From Lyophyllum atratum (Eukaryota; Basidiomycota; Agaricomycetes; Agaricales; Lyophyllaceae), in the NCBI GenBank assembly GCA_014905825.1, contig JACGCN010000065.1:62001-126000 (forward strand): a DNA stretch of 64,000 bases, in the 5' to 3' direction. The stretch's first letter is position 1. Each line of letters starts with the position of its first letter. The position numbers were made by a program, and so were the translations under genes. The notes below the pieces were generated by a model that was given only the letters and a program-made list of their open reading frames with translations, made no database searches and was not told where the DNA came from. Below, piece after piece: positions 46,671 to 58,420 of this stretch.

Positions 46671-46898
46671 CGATACAAGATATTAGGCAGGCTGAAGTGG
46701 TGATAGTTGCAGTGCAGATTAAGCCAGGCAGTCGCGAGGCAGTACAGCTTGTGAAGGTGTGAAAGTGCGGAGTCACATTTCCATTTCCGAATGTGACTGA
46801 CTCAGTTCCTCCGCTCTCTGCACAAAAAGGTAAAACCTCTGATCGCAAGTCTTCAGTCTGCTATATCGCGCAAAGCGGGACCTCTCTAGCTACTTTAC
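46671..46898. promoter_or_regulatory. Divergent promoter (acidic unknown / THG1)
   Basis: A spacer of 228 bp lies between two divergent start codons. It contains TGACTGACTCAG (about 46794-46805), which includes the AP-1/Gcn4-type core TGACTCA. No TATA box is evident. Confidence 0.45.
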
Positions 46899-48390
46899 AT
46901 GGCCGGCTCGAAGTTTGCCTACGTGAGGAGCTTTGAACTCCCGGACCCGCTCTTGCCTGGTACTTTCATGGTTCTCCGCCTTGACGGACACTCGTTTCAT
47001 CGGTATGATCTGTTATGCATTAGACACAGGAAATACCGAATTTTTCGCAATAGGTTTTCTGACAAACATAACTTTGTCAAGCCAAATGATCTACGCGCCC
47101 TGCAGCTGATGGATCGGGCTGCGCGGGATGTGATGGAAGAATACCCAGATATCGTCCTAGGGTTCGGAGAGTCTGACGAAATCAGGTACTGTGGAAAATC
47201 TTCCTGAAAGATTATAAAAAGCGGGGAGTCCTTGAATTCTCGGCCGAGTACGCCCTCGAAAGTGCGACTTCTACGCGATACGGAACGCTTGGATGGATGA
47301 CGGTTTTCGTGCACTCAACTTGAGGCAGTACATGGCCGCAGCCTATATCAAAAGCTCAACAGATCACAGATCGAGCTGCATACCCGCGATGTTCTTGTGT
47401 CAGTATGGGAGCAAATCTCTTCAGTCATGGACACTTCAGGCTCGACAATTCTGCATCTGTAGACAACCCCGCCATGCACCAGTCAGGCGTGTAGAATTGT
47501 CACTCATAGTCTCGTGGACTGTGTATATCTGGCGTACCTCTGAGCTTCACCTATTCTCTTAAAAGTATCCCTTCTGATATCCCTCGAATTTCCAGCTAAT
47601 ATCTGGATTAGCTTTCTTCTCCGAAAATCCACAGACCTTTACAACCGTCGAAACGCAAAGATCGTCTCGACCTTGACTTCCCTTTTCACCTCCTCCTACG
47701 TGTTCAACTGGCCGAAGTACTTTCCTGATAACCCGCTGCAATATCCGCCGTCCTTTGATGGTCGGATAGTACTCTATCCTGGGGAGCAGCAAGTACGTGA
47801 TTATTTTGCGTGGAGGCAGGCAGACAGTGCGTACTCAATTGCTGGACTCGCTGCTGGATGCTGATATGGGCATTCAAGCGCACATTAACAACCTATATAA
47901 CACCGCCTTCTGGGCGCTTGTCCAACAAGGAGGGGAGACCACAACGCAGGCTCACGCTACCCTCCGGGTCCGTTTCGCGACGTCAATTTTGCAAGCATTC
48001 CGATTACTCACGAACAACAGGGAACCGTCTCAAAGGAAAAACACGAGATCCTATTCTCCCGGTTTCAAGTGAACTACAACCAAATCGACGAGCGATATCG
48101 GAAGGGAAGTGTGCTGGTTCGCGAAGAGGTTTGCTTGATTTCTTTCAGTCATCGCCGGTTTTTGCTGATCGGTCGAAAAGATCTCACAGCCCATAGGAGC
48201 ACCCGGGCCTCTTAGCAGCGAGCAAGCTAGCGAGACGGCAGCGGATGCCGCGACCGAACCTAGCCCGAGTCGGGACAAGGAAACAAAGCCGAAGCGCAAG
48301 GTCAAGCCCAAAACGAACGTCATTGTATTGTACTGCGACATCATCAAGAAGGACTTCTGGGATGCCAGACCAGGGCTTCTAGAGGGATAA
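46899..48390 (+). CDS. THG1: tRNA(His) guanylyltransferase
   Basis: Six exons (46899-47002, 47054-47185, 47612-47826, 47879-47967, 48021-48128, 48190-48390) give 282 residues. The enzyme adds the essential G(-1) to the 5' end of tRNA-His by reverse (3'-5') polymerisation. Family motifs are intact: FAYVRSFELPDPLLPGTFMV, RLDGHSFHRF with the first metal aspartate, ALQLMDRAARDVMEEYPDI, GFGESDEI with the second acidic pair, SFLLRKSTDLYNRR, LTSLFTSSYVFNWP, HINNLYNTAFWALVQQGG and the C-terminal Lys-rich extension KPKRKVKPKTNVIVLYCDII. One intron (47186-47611) is 426 nt, far longer than the others in the window (about 50-60 nt), and ends with a good TCCAGCTAAT..ATTAG. It is convergent with the deubiquitinase gene, 145 bp apart. 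Confidence 0.93.
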
Positions 48391-48535
48391 TTATGGATCA
48401 TGAGGGACAGTGAGTGTCCGACTCCCTATTGGGGTTTCAGGTCCGGCCTGACGCACAGCTCGACGAGCAGATAATCATAGCTACCTCACATGGGGTTCTG
48501 GAATAACCGCACGTACACATGTTGCATCACACCTA

Positions 48536-50789
48536 TTAGACGGTTGCCAACAAAGCGTCTTCGACTTCCTTCATCCGTGCTGCTTCTTTCTCTTTCTCCA
48601 TCTCTTTCTCCCGAACGGCTTCAGTCTCGCGTGCTAGCACATAGGTTGGTGTCATGTGTGGCTTATAGTCCAAGTGACGCTTGACGTAGAAACACATGTA
48701 CGCCGGAGAGTTCAGACAAGCTCCGAGATTAGAGGGTATGACCCTAGCTTGAATTAGTATTGGGTCGAAGGTGACGAATAATAAGAGGTTTACTTGTCAT
48801 CATCAAAACGGCACCACTGTGAGAGAAACAAAACAGCTATCAGTCCACCTGCCGACAGTGGGATCTTCGTGAGAAAGACAACGACGTACCTCGTCCTGGT
48901 AGCGCGCGAAATTAGTGTAGTGACCGTTGTTCAACTTCCCTTCGTGGTTGATAACCGAAAACAGGTCATATTCGTACATGCCTTCTGGACCTCGGTATCT
49001 AGTCACCTGTGCGTGAGGGGAAATATTATCGGCAGAAGGGAACAACGTACATGCCGTTGTTTTCCTTCTCCGAATGCTTCATGGCAAGCGTGGTGTAAGG
49101 TGCCATGTTGATAGAAGCAGGAAACCGAATCGGAGAGTCAATCTTTCGGGCCGAGTTCTTGTCAGAGGTCTTGTGTTCAAACCGCTGCAAAGAACAATCA
49201 GAAAGTCGTCTCCACTGAGAAAAGATTTGTGTAATTACTTTAAACTGGAAGCTCAGGACAGGTGGCAGCTTTCGGATGCTTAGCCGTTTGCTAGCTTCCT
49301 GGAAGAACGAAAGGAAAGTGAGAAGTTGGTACATAGAACGGCTCCAATAGAACCGAAAAGTTTGTGCCACCGCATACATGAGATGCCTTTCCGCACTTTC
49401 CGCAACTATACTCCTTGGGACCCAGTTTCTCGGGTTGTGTGAACCTAGGACGAATGACGCGTACAGGACACGGATAACGGTGGAATAAAGGTGCACCGAA
49501 CCTTCTCAAACACGCCGCTAATGTGTTTTCTCCAGAGGTTGCTTCTCCTCCTTTTCCCTTGAGCTCAAGGCTGATGTCAAGCATGGGGTCGACGGTGCTC
49601 GTGACGTTCGCACAGCGTTCACATTTGACGTCACTCTGAAGCTGTCCCGCAAACGTGGAATGTATGATACAGTTGCAAGAAACATTGGTGGAACCACGAG
49701 ACGTCGTGTGAATCTGGTTTAGAGCCGAAATGAAGAACTCATGTGCGTCTTGCTGAGCGTATCCAGAGAGTTCGGCCGAGGCACGCCATGTCGTGGCCAG
49801 GAAAGAGATCGGCCCATGCGGGGCAGTGTCTTCCGAATAGATCTAAGATAGAGTCAATTCAGTTATGTAGCACCCACGCTCGATTTGTTCTCTACCGACC
49901 TCTGAGAAAAGCTTGTCCATTTCGCAACATGTGCAATGGTCGGTCTTACACTGCTTCCAGTTATGTTTATCACCCAAAAAATAATTGCGCAGTAGGGGGT
50001 TGTGAGCAAACGATTGAAGGACGACGTTCAAAAAGCACGTCTGTCCGAGATTGAGAAGGCCTCTCCTTCCTAAGAATCCCAGACTCATGAAGATCGACAG
50101 GTACCGAGGAGGCGGGACGCTAACCTTGGCAAGGAATAGCCACGGCTCCTTCGAGAGCAGCGGTATCCTTCTCGCTCGGAACCCATGTTTTGAATTCCTC
50201 TCGAGGTTTCTTGGCAACTAAAGAAGACATGTCAGCTTCCGAAGGATTTCATTGTGATAGAGTTGACCTTGGAATTTCGTCTGTCTTTCTTCCACCTTGA
50301 CCACAGTCTTTAGATAGACTTCATTGAGCCCAGGATCGTAGATAAAATCATTGCACTGGACACAAAAAACGAATCCCGTCTTTGAGTCAAGACCTAGGAC
50401 GAAGAGAGGGTCAGGGTTCCTGACTACGAACGTACAGAGAACACGACGAACAAAATGTATGTTCCTCCTCATTGAGATGCCGGGTCACGTGACCTCCTGA
50501 CCAGCATCCGGTGTAGGGGCAATGCAGGCAGACGAACGGCCGAGCAAGAGTCAATTCGCATGTACCACAGGAGGGTGACGAGATCTATGTGCATGGAGTA
50601 GGAGACCCTATTTAACCTGATCAAAATGCTAGTACTCACCTTCCTTCGTTTCGTCGTGTTTCTCACATTCTGGTACCGATTCACGCTCCAGCCCACGACG
50701 GACTCGTATTTTCCCAAGAATTCCGGGCCTGAATCGCTGTTTTCAAGTACAGTGGCGATGTGAGGGCAAAGGCATGTGGAATCATTCAT
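48536..50789 (-). CDS. UBP8: Ubiquitin-specific protease, Ubp8/USP22-like
   Basis: From ATG 50789 (MNDSTCLCPHIATVL) to TAA 48536, about ten exons. The N-terminal zinc-finger UBP domain shows PSCGTCELTLARPFVCLHC, CWSGGHVTRHLNEEEHTFC and GFVFCVQCNDFIYDP. The catalytic domain has the Cys box RRGLLNLGQTCFLNVVLQS, the zinc ribbon pairs KCERC and CGKCG, the conserved SGYAQQDAHEFFISALNQI and the His box NHEGKLNNGHYTNFARYQ. Together these match the SAGA-module histone H2B deubiquitinase (Ubp8 in yeast, USP22 in animals) better than other USPs, mainly because of the ZnF-UBP plus short catalytic domain. The C terminus is a charged helix (EAVREKEMEKEKEAARMKE). All splice joins I checked close in phase. 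The N terminus could be longer, as the frame is open upstream. Confidence 0.88.
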
Positions 50790-51113
50790 TCTGGGCGCAG
50801 AAGAAACCAATACGCGATCCCAGTGACTGTGTAGGTCGTGAAGGAGCTGCTGTTGGTTAGCTTGAAACCAAGGCCACAAGCACTCGAGCCACTAACAGGG
50901 GCCCTCGGGACGTAGATTCGATTGCCAAGAATCTTGCAGAAACCTGCGTGAGTGCTGTGGATGAGAGTTGTGACGCATGTGTGACGCGCGTGACGATCGC
51001 CTTCTGGCCACCAACCAACCAGTGCCACCAACTGCCTATCCGTTGCAGCAACGTCGCAGGCTGGACTTGCGGAAATCGTAACATCGGAGGTGCGGCATCC
51101 AATCGCTAAGCTG
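50790..51113. promoter_or_regulatory. Divergent promoter (UBP8 / HIT gene)
   Basis: About 320 bases lie between the two start codons. A minus-strand frame runs on upstream of 50789 (through LECLWPWFQANQQQLLHDL), so part of this spacer may be N-terminal coding sequence of the protease. Overlapping TGACGCATGTGTGACGCGCG repeats occur at about 50970-50992. Confidence 0.4.
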
Positions 51114-51880
51114 ATGTTTGCATGCTTCGCTGCGTATATACCGTTTCTGAAGCCAGCAAAGGCCTCTGATCGCGGTCATTTCAACTCTGAACGCGCTCAG
51201 CTAGCTGGGTCAAAAGCATGCATATTTTGTGACGTCTCGAAAGATAACGGATTTAACGTGGTATGGGAGGTAATTCTGGTGACTTCATTGCGGGCATATT
51301 GCAGGAAGGTTGACTTGATTCTCAAGGACGATACATTCATTGCATTTTCTGACCACCGACCTGCTGCTGAACAACACCTGCAAGTCATTCCAAAGTCCCA
51401 TATTGGTAAGCCAACAGCTTCTAAAATACCAGGCCCCCGTATAAATGCCATCTCCAGCTTCAGTGAAAGACCTACGAAAGTCTGATGCAACGCTTGGTAT
51501 GTTTTCAATCAAAGTCTAATAATCGGATCTCACCTTTCTTCAGTGCGAACCATGGAAGAGATTGGCCACAAACTACTGGACGATCTTGACGTGTCGCCTT
51601 CAATGCGCAGGTAAACAGCTACATTTGAACGGCATGCAATGTGGGTAATTCATTCGTCCTTCTTTACAGAATGGGGTTTCACATTCCGCCGTACAACTCT
51701 GTCCATCACCTCCACCTACATGTGCACGAATTGCCATACAAGTCGTTCATAAAGGCCGCTAAATATCCGATCGCAAACAGCAGAGGACCCTACCACAAGG
51801 GGTTCAGCTGGTTCGCTGAGGTAGGACAGGCCATCCTCATCCTTGAAAGCGGTGGCCGTGTCGGCGTACTTCCATGTTGA
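51114..51880 (+). CDS. HIT-family nucleotide hydrolase-like protein
   Basis: The start is ATG 51114 (MFACFAAYIPF). Exons are joined by short introns near 51261-51308, 51406-51460, 51500-51543 and 51613-51669. The body reads ACIFCDVSKDNGFNV, DDTFIAFSDHRPAAEQHL, VIPKSHI, LRKSDATLVRTMEEIG, then the HIT signature VHHLHLHVHELPYKSF. The three signature histidines (HLHLHVH) and the CxFC zinc-like pair are intact. HIT proteins (Hint, aprataxin, HINT3) hydrolyse phosphoramidate or adenylyl-linked nucleotides. The exact subgroup is uncertain; the CxxC start and length resemble HINT3-like fungal proteins. The first intron could instead begin at 51270, adding VWE. The C terminus (SWFAEVGQAILILESGG) resembles related fungal proteins. 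Confidence 0.8.
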
Positions 51881-53400
51881 CTGCCCCGCTTCACTAGACG
51901 CTTGCTTCGAGGCAGCGCCAACACTCCGTTCTCTTTCTTAACGATCCTGCCGTTGGCCCTTTGGTACCGCGACTAGCGGGGATGTGGAATGGGGATCCAC
52001 CATTCATATGTCTCCGTCACCAGACCTGTGGTGCTCTAGCCATGACATTGACTCACACGCAATCGTTGCCACCTATTCCGGCAACTTAGAAAAGCCATTT
52101 TTATATCATTGTCCGCCGTTGATGCACTTCTGTTGGGATGTAAATATAGCTCATACGACCCACGCGCGCTGGCCAATTATGGACGTTGACCGCAGAACAA
52201 GCCGATTGTCGGCCCGTCTCTCGGACAGAATCTAACGATGCCGAGTTAAACTGCTAGTGAATACGCGTCGCAGATGCTACTCCCCCGTTAATCACCCTAT
52301 CACGCCACTCAGCTCTCTAGATCCATCAGGCAGGCGAACCCCGTTGATTTGATTGAGTCAAAGTAGATGCTTCGAGAGTTATACTCTTGCGATACGCATG
52401 GTATCCAGTCTTCCGGGCACTTGTACCGATCAATGTGAGTTGCGAGTTGCTGGAGCGCTCAATGACCCTAACCCTTTCAAGAAAAGTGAGAACTGAAACG
52501 GAGATACGATGGCCTTGGAACGATGCCAGCCCATAGCCGGTCCATCGCAACATGTGTGAAATGAATTGCCAAGGCGAAACCTCTACAGAAGCAAATGCTA
52601 CTCAACCTCTATTTCTATCAAAGGATCAAGACGGTGAGTGGCTGCGAAGTGATCCTATCGCTCACTCGTGCAAAATACAGTTGACCAAAGAGCCCTATAG
52701 AATAAGAGACTAGTCGGAAAAGATATTCACGGCCCCGCCTGAAATCGACATTCGGCACGATCTCTGTCCCCTGCGTTATAGATCATTTCTTGGAGCTGCA
52801 GGGCAAATAACCCTATTTTTTCCCTTCCACGTACAACCCCATATACCTAATCCAACAGTCACCGTCATGGCACGCAAGTTATTATTAGCATCCAATCGTG
52901 GTCTTGATCATGATCACTTTTTTTCGAATAAGTCGCAGTCTGTCTACAGCTTACTGCAGGCACTCTCATCTACCGGCAACGACGCTTCCCTCCGATGCAC
53001 ACTCACCTGGTGCAACCGCGCGGCATCCCGGAATCATACGATTACGAACCTTTCCCTGACATCGCGTCACTACTCACTATGGTTTGTCTGCATGCCGCAC
53101 CTACAGGGCCCTCGTCATCAACCGCGAGAACTCGAGGACTTATCGGGACACCCCCTTTGCGGAAGCATTTTCCACTCGATGCTGTCGAGGCATCTCCAGT
53201 ATCCCCCCTTTGTTTGGCGCTTCCCGACTGCCCCCGTTCCCAGTGGCCCAGCGTTTGTCGTGGTTCGCTTTACGTCGGATCCGGAGCGTGTTACGTTTCA
53301 CTCCTCTCCCTCCCGAAGAAGCCTTGTGACTTGACTTCTATTCAGATGGTCCCGTCTGACGAGCACGAGCTTGGTCGGGCCTTCTCTCAGCTCCTCGACC
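51881..53400. other. Intergenic, upstream region of oxalate decarboxylase
   Basis: No convincing gene was found. Frames at 52867-53405 (plus) are long for chance but have no family motif and overlap each other, so they are more likely upstream regulatory sequence with biased composition. CT-rich stretches increase toward 53400. Confidence 0.45.
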
Positions 53401-53406
53401 TATAAA
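53401..53406 (+). promoter_or_regulatory. TATA box of the oxalate decarboxylase gene
   Basis: TATAAA lies 64 bp before ATG 53465 and is followed by a pyrimidine-rich leader. This fits a strong inducible basidiomycete promoter. The assignment is positional. Confidence 0.55.
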
Positions 53407-53464
53407 GGTCGCAACTTTCTTCTCAAATCTCCTTCAAGGTCACCCCAGTCCTTTTGTCGCCAAC

Positions 53465-55938
53465 ATGATAAGCCTTGTGTCCTGCATCTGCGCTCTCCTC
53501 TTCGCTAGGCTTGCAGCCACTGCCCCAGCTGTATCATCTTCCGCAGTCGTGGTCTCATCAGTCGTTGTCAGTTCTGCAATCACTAGTGCAACACATCCTA
53601 CATCTACGCTTTCAGCTCCCCAAGCAACCGCCACTGTACCGTTCATCGACCTTGACCCCAATGAGCCCTTGTGGCCGCTCGACAGCCCTGGTGACCATCA
53701 GCCGATTCGCGGTTCCTTAGGTGCCCCTCTCATGGGACCCACAAACCCTGAAATCGTCGCTCAGAACCCCGACTTACTCGCTCCTCCAAGTACTGATCAT
53801 GGAAGCGTGTCAGTATGCTCCCATCTCGCCTCCTAGACGCTTGTTTGACGGCCCTGTCAGGTCGAATGCAAAGTGGGCGTTCAGTCTCAGCCACAATAGG
53901 TTACAGACCGGTGGTTGGGCGCGTAATCAGAACAGTGCGATCGTTCACTTCGATGATTAGTCAATAAATATGCTAATCGCGCGTTCTATTAGTCGGCTCG
54001 ATGCCCATTGCTGTGGGTCAGTGTTGTTCTTGACTTTCCGTACATCGCACATGCTGATTCTTTGTCGCTCCAGAAATGTCAAGTGTCAATATGCGCCTCG
54101 AACCTGGTGCAGTAAGGTACAGTCGCCACAGGATTACTTTGCTATCTCGATAACCGACGCTACATCGCCAGAGAACTCCACTGGCACAAAAATGCAGAGG
54201 TATGTCTCAAATGATGTGTGGACGGCGGACAATTGTCTGACTTTGACTAGTGGGCATACGTCCTTAAGGTTAGCTTGAGGCTAGCTCGTCCTTGCCAAAT
54301 TCCAAACTCGTCACATCTAGGGATCCACACAAATCACAGCTGTCAACGCAGCCGGACAGAACTACATTGCGACTGTTGTACGTGGAGTAGCTATGACTTT
54401 TCCTCCCCTTGACCAACCCCCTGTGCAGCAACCTGGCGATCTTTGGTACTTCCCTCCCGGGATTCCTCACTCCCTGCAGGCCACCGATGATGACCCCGAG
54501 GGTTCCGAGTTCCTCTTGGTACGTATCTCGTCCATCTTATAAAACACCATTCACTGAGCATCCATCTAGGTCTTCGACTCAGGCGACTTCAGCGAAGATT
54601 CAACGTTTTTGGTCCGTCTTGGTCTGGTTACTGAGTATCTACAAGGCTAAGAGTTCCACAGTTGACCGACTGGCTTTCTCACGTCCCGGCGGAAGGTAAG
54701 TGGTGACAAGTCGTTTGTTATAGATACCATTGTAATGTTGGATTGCCAGTGCTCTCGAAGAATTTCCAAAGGTCAGTCGCTCTTGCGTATCACGGTATGA
54801 AAGGAACTAAATCTCCTTCTGCAGTAATATCTCCGCTTTCGCTCACATCCCTGCCGAAGAGCTCTACATTTTCCCCGCCGGTACGCAAATCTCTGTCTAG
54901 GTCGTCACTGTCAACTTACGCAATCCAGCTCTCCCCGAGCCTGACAGCGCTGGGCCGAAGAGCCCCCAAGGCACTGTCCCAGAGCCGTTCTCGTTCCAGA
55001 TGTCAAAGGTCAAGCCCACACAACTAACAGGCGGAACTGTGAAAGTCGTCGACTCGACAACATTCAAGATTTCCAAGACGATCTCTGCAGCGGGTACTAA
55101 ATTCCAAGACATTACCTTGATCCATTTGCTAACCACGTTTTCAAGAGGTGACTGTTCAACCAGGCGCAATCAGGCAAGTTATTATTTACTTGAAGTCACG
55201 CGAAAGTGTAGCTGACCTAGACCTCCACCCTCAGGGAGCTCCACGTGAGGCTTTCTTTAATCTCATCAGTTCGTATCTGACGATGTTCCAAGTGGCACCC
55301 AACTCAGGACGAATGGAGTTTCTTCCTGTACGTTCGGGCATATCGTCCAATCGAAGCTCAGCTGACCCCAGGTTACTTTAGCGAGGGAAGCGGCCGCGTT
55401 ACTATCTTTGCCTCCCAATCGAACGCGAGAACATTCAATTATCAGGTATTTTTTCGATAAATATGCTCATTGTTTGCCGCTGATAACGATATCTTTAGGC
55501 TGGTGACATTGGTACGCTGACGCAATGATGACTCCTCGAAGCTGACATGCTAACGTTGTTCTACGAAGGCTACGTACCTGCAACTATGGGTAAGATTCTC
55601 CTATCAGCTTTATCCAGAGCATGTGCTGAATGCGTATTAGGACACTATGTCGAAAACACGGGCAACACAACATTGAGATTCCTAGAAATTTTCAAGACAG
55701 GTAACCAGTTCGAATGAGCCTTCTAGATACTCTTCTGATCCTTTGGTCCAGACATATTCCAGGACGTCAGTTTGGCCCAGGTATGGAAAATTATACCCTC
55801 GCTATTGATATTCTAATCGAGATTGTGTAGTGGCTCGCCTTGACCCCGCCGAAATTAGTCCAAGAACACTTGGGGCTTTCCGACGACGTCATTTCACGCC
55901 TCTCAAAGACCAAAAATACCGTGATCGGCCCGAAATAA
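53465..55938 (+). CDS. OXDC: Oxalate decarboxylase (bicupin)
   Basis: About 22 exons join in frame from MISLVSCICALLFARLAAT (secretion signal) to KTKNTVIGPK and TAA 55936-55938. The protein has two cupin domains. The first has WAFSLSHNRLQTGGWAR, MRLEPGAVRELHWHKNAE, WAYVLKGSTQITAVNAAG and VQPGDLWYFPPGIPHSLQ. The second has TVQPGAIRELHWHPTQDEW, YFSEGSGRVTIFAS, AGDIGYVPATMGHYVENTG and LRFLEIFKT. Each carries the HxH, Glu and His that bind Mn. It splits oxalate to formate and CO2 and is secreted by white-rot and other basidiomycetes to control oxalate and pH. Oddities: a GC-AG intron (55174-55234) and a following 10-nt exon (55235-55244) that places the second HWH metal motif across two introns. 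Other introns are 45-60 nt. Confidence 0.93.
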
Positions 55939-56848
55939 TATACGCCCTCACGCCTTCTGGCGCGAACTTCCATGACATGAGAAACGATTCTATTTTTCAT
56001 ACGCTGTAATTTTATACAAATCAAATATAGCAATCTACCGACACCCAAAAATAAGCCTTTCGTAAGGGTTACTGCTCCGATGTCGCATATGCCAGCGTCA
56101 GTCCCGTCATCAGTCTGTCCCACGTCGGCATCAAGTATCTCTCTGTGATCTCAAGCCGGGTTCTTTTGTCTTGCTGGACCGATGACTTGGTTCCGCAGTT
56201 TCCGCTCCAATGTGCATGAAGAATAGCCCATTCGCTCTCTCCCACCAGCTCTGAGAATCCACAATTTCGGAGGAAGGTCCGATCGGCGTGCCATGCCGTG
56301 CGATGTCTCGCGATGTACGTCCTTCATGAGACTTCTCCATATCCACGCGGGTGATCTTGTTCTCAACTTATAGCTGATCATGTGTGGAAGACGCGCCAGG
56401 AGGGTCTCGCGTCAACGAATGATCTTCCCTGGGATGGACATCACAGCAGGGAATAGGCGATTCAGTCCGTTCGTGGTGACCAGAGCTTATCGGCCGTAGC
56501 GTCGTAGCGTCCTCAACGCGCTGACATGGGACGATCGACTGAAAAAGTCACCAGTATCACATTGCAGCCAGGGCATATCGGCGCGTCCTACGGGATGATC
56601 GCCTTCCACTTTGTTGAGGGAGAACAAGGGGATGTCGTCGATAGTTCTTCGGACAAGAGATAGATCTTGGATGTCCAGATGGAGGGCGAATACGCGGATA
56701 TATCGGAAGCAGTATCAGCACACTGCGATACGCCCCAATCCCGGCGAGAAATCTATGGCAGATTTGAGTGGGTCTTGACTTGATATGGACACGTCATAAC
56801 GTCGTTTGTTTCAGCCCATACGATGGTGGTCTATTTCTGGCGACGATT
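55939..56848. other. Intergenic; no gene seen
   Basis: This holds the 3' flank of the oxalate decarboxylase, then sequence without coherent frames on either strand. Confidence 0.5.
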
Positions 56849-58420
56849 TCACGTCGTTCTGACCGGAGCGTGTGCCTGGCCAGCAACGTGTTCCGAGAAA
56901 GGTGGAGGCCCAGAAATGGCCGTAGGTGGCGATATAGCATAGTCCTCCAGAGTCGATAACAGAGTAGGAAGATGGGATAAAGGGCTAAGAGATAGCGAAG
57001 ATGGTTCAGAGCCGTACTCATGTGTCTCGTCATCGAAAGCATTAGAATCATCGAGTTCCGATGAGACGCTCCGTAGCAGGTGAGTGCTCGCCGCCGGGCT
57101 GCACAAGCTCCTGGGCGACAACATCCACTTGCGATAATGAAGTTTAGGAGTCGGTCGTCTCGTCATCCGTGCAGCCGGCATCAGGTAGAAGTAAGCTCGG
57201 ACTGTCGCAAAAATCATCACGGACCTCTCGAGCTAATGCGGAGTTAACGCATTCTATACTGGCGCACATATCTCCCAGCGAGATTTCTCCGTCAATGCCA
57301 CCGTCCTTGAGTGTCTGGTCCTTATAAGTGAATACAGGCTCGGGCTGCAGGTCCCCTGTATTCGATGGTCGCGAGGTAGGCAAGCTCGGAAACGCAATGT
57401 GGAAGAGGTCAATTAACCCGAAACTGAGGTCGTCGTCGAAATCTGAGACGTCGAGCTCGCCTGCCTGGGCCTCAGACTTCATCTCCGAGTCATACATCAT
57501 AACACCCGACGGAGTCTGCAGAGATTCACGACAGCTAGGGGAGTGCAATTGGTAACTAGCAGACGAACCATAAGGTGGAGAGCGGTTGGAGGCTTTGGTG
57601 ATGGGCTTGGAGGGAGCCTCCTCATTAAATATGGGACTTCGTCGTATTGGGCGGTGTTTGGTTAGCCGCTGACCCCGGGGATATTGAGAGACATACCGAG
57701 GATGGTGCCTCGTGTTGAGGTAAATAAAAGCCAAGATCCAATGCTACCCCATCGATACCCTTTGCCCCACATGGAGCACGTACGAGTGAGATGTGGTCGT
57801 AATCTTGAGCCTCAGTGGTTGGAGGTAAATTTTGATCCATGAGCGTCTTTGCGGGTTCCTGAGATAAAAGTAGAGTCGACGTGGCCAGTGGCTCTATGGC
57901 GGCGCCACGGTGCCGGGACGAAACAACTAAAGAAAACAGGTAAGTTGGATGCTCAATATAGAGGCTATTTGTGGATCACCCGTTCGGTCAGTATCCACGC
58001 TTGCCTCAGGAGGACAGGCAGATCCGATGCCTATTCAAACGGGAAAAATCAACTTTGGGCCTTGATCAACGGACCGGGACATGTAAGCTCACCAAGATCA
58101 GCGAACCCAAGATCCTCTCACTAAGCAGCACCCTATGGTGCGTCTCCCTCATCGAGGGATGGACTAGATAAGTCACCGATCAAGTCCCCATCTTGAAAAT
58201 CCGTCGTCTGAGAAAGTTCTACCGGCGGATCGAGGCCCGATGAGCTAAATGAGAGGTCATTACTAGATCTCTGGACGACTTTGGGTATCGACCATGGACG
58301 GACCGCTCCAGGTTGAACGCCGGTTGGTGAGTCGATGAGGCCTGAAGTGGTTTGGGTCAATTCAGATGACGAGTGTGGTTCAAGGTGGAAATCGGAATGG
58401 GCAACACAAATCCCCCCCAA
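56849..58420 (-). CDS. Uncertain acidic protein gene, structure unresolved
   Basis: Three minus-strand blocks look coding by composition: 58420-58133 (SSNDLSFSSSGLDPP), 57840-57690 (MDQNLPPTTEAQDYDHISLV) with 57620-57144 (DVSDFDDDLSFGLIDLFHIA, ISLGDMCASIECVNSAL), and 57220-56849 (SSELDDSNAFDDETHEYGSE). A possible intron GTATGT..GGCTAACC..GAG lies at about 57692-57620. The other joins do not close cleanly, so they may be one gene, two genes or a decayed one. The blocks are acidic and serine-rich with no domain that I recognise; activation-domain-like composition is the only hint. Confidence is low. Confidence 0.3.

Noticed and set aside
52867..53405. A pair of overlapping plus-strand frames just upstream of the oxalate decarboxylase
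   Set aside because: There is no domain and no splice closure, they overlap in two frames, and they sit where a long inducible promoter is expected.
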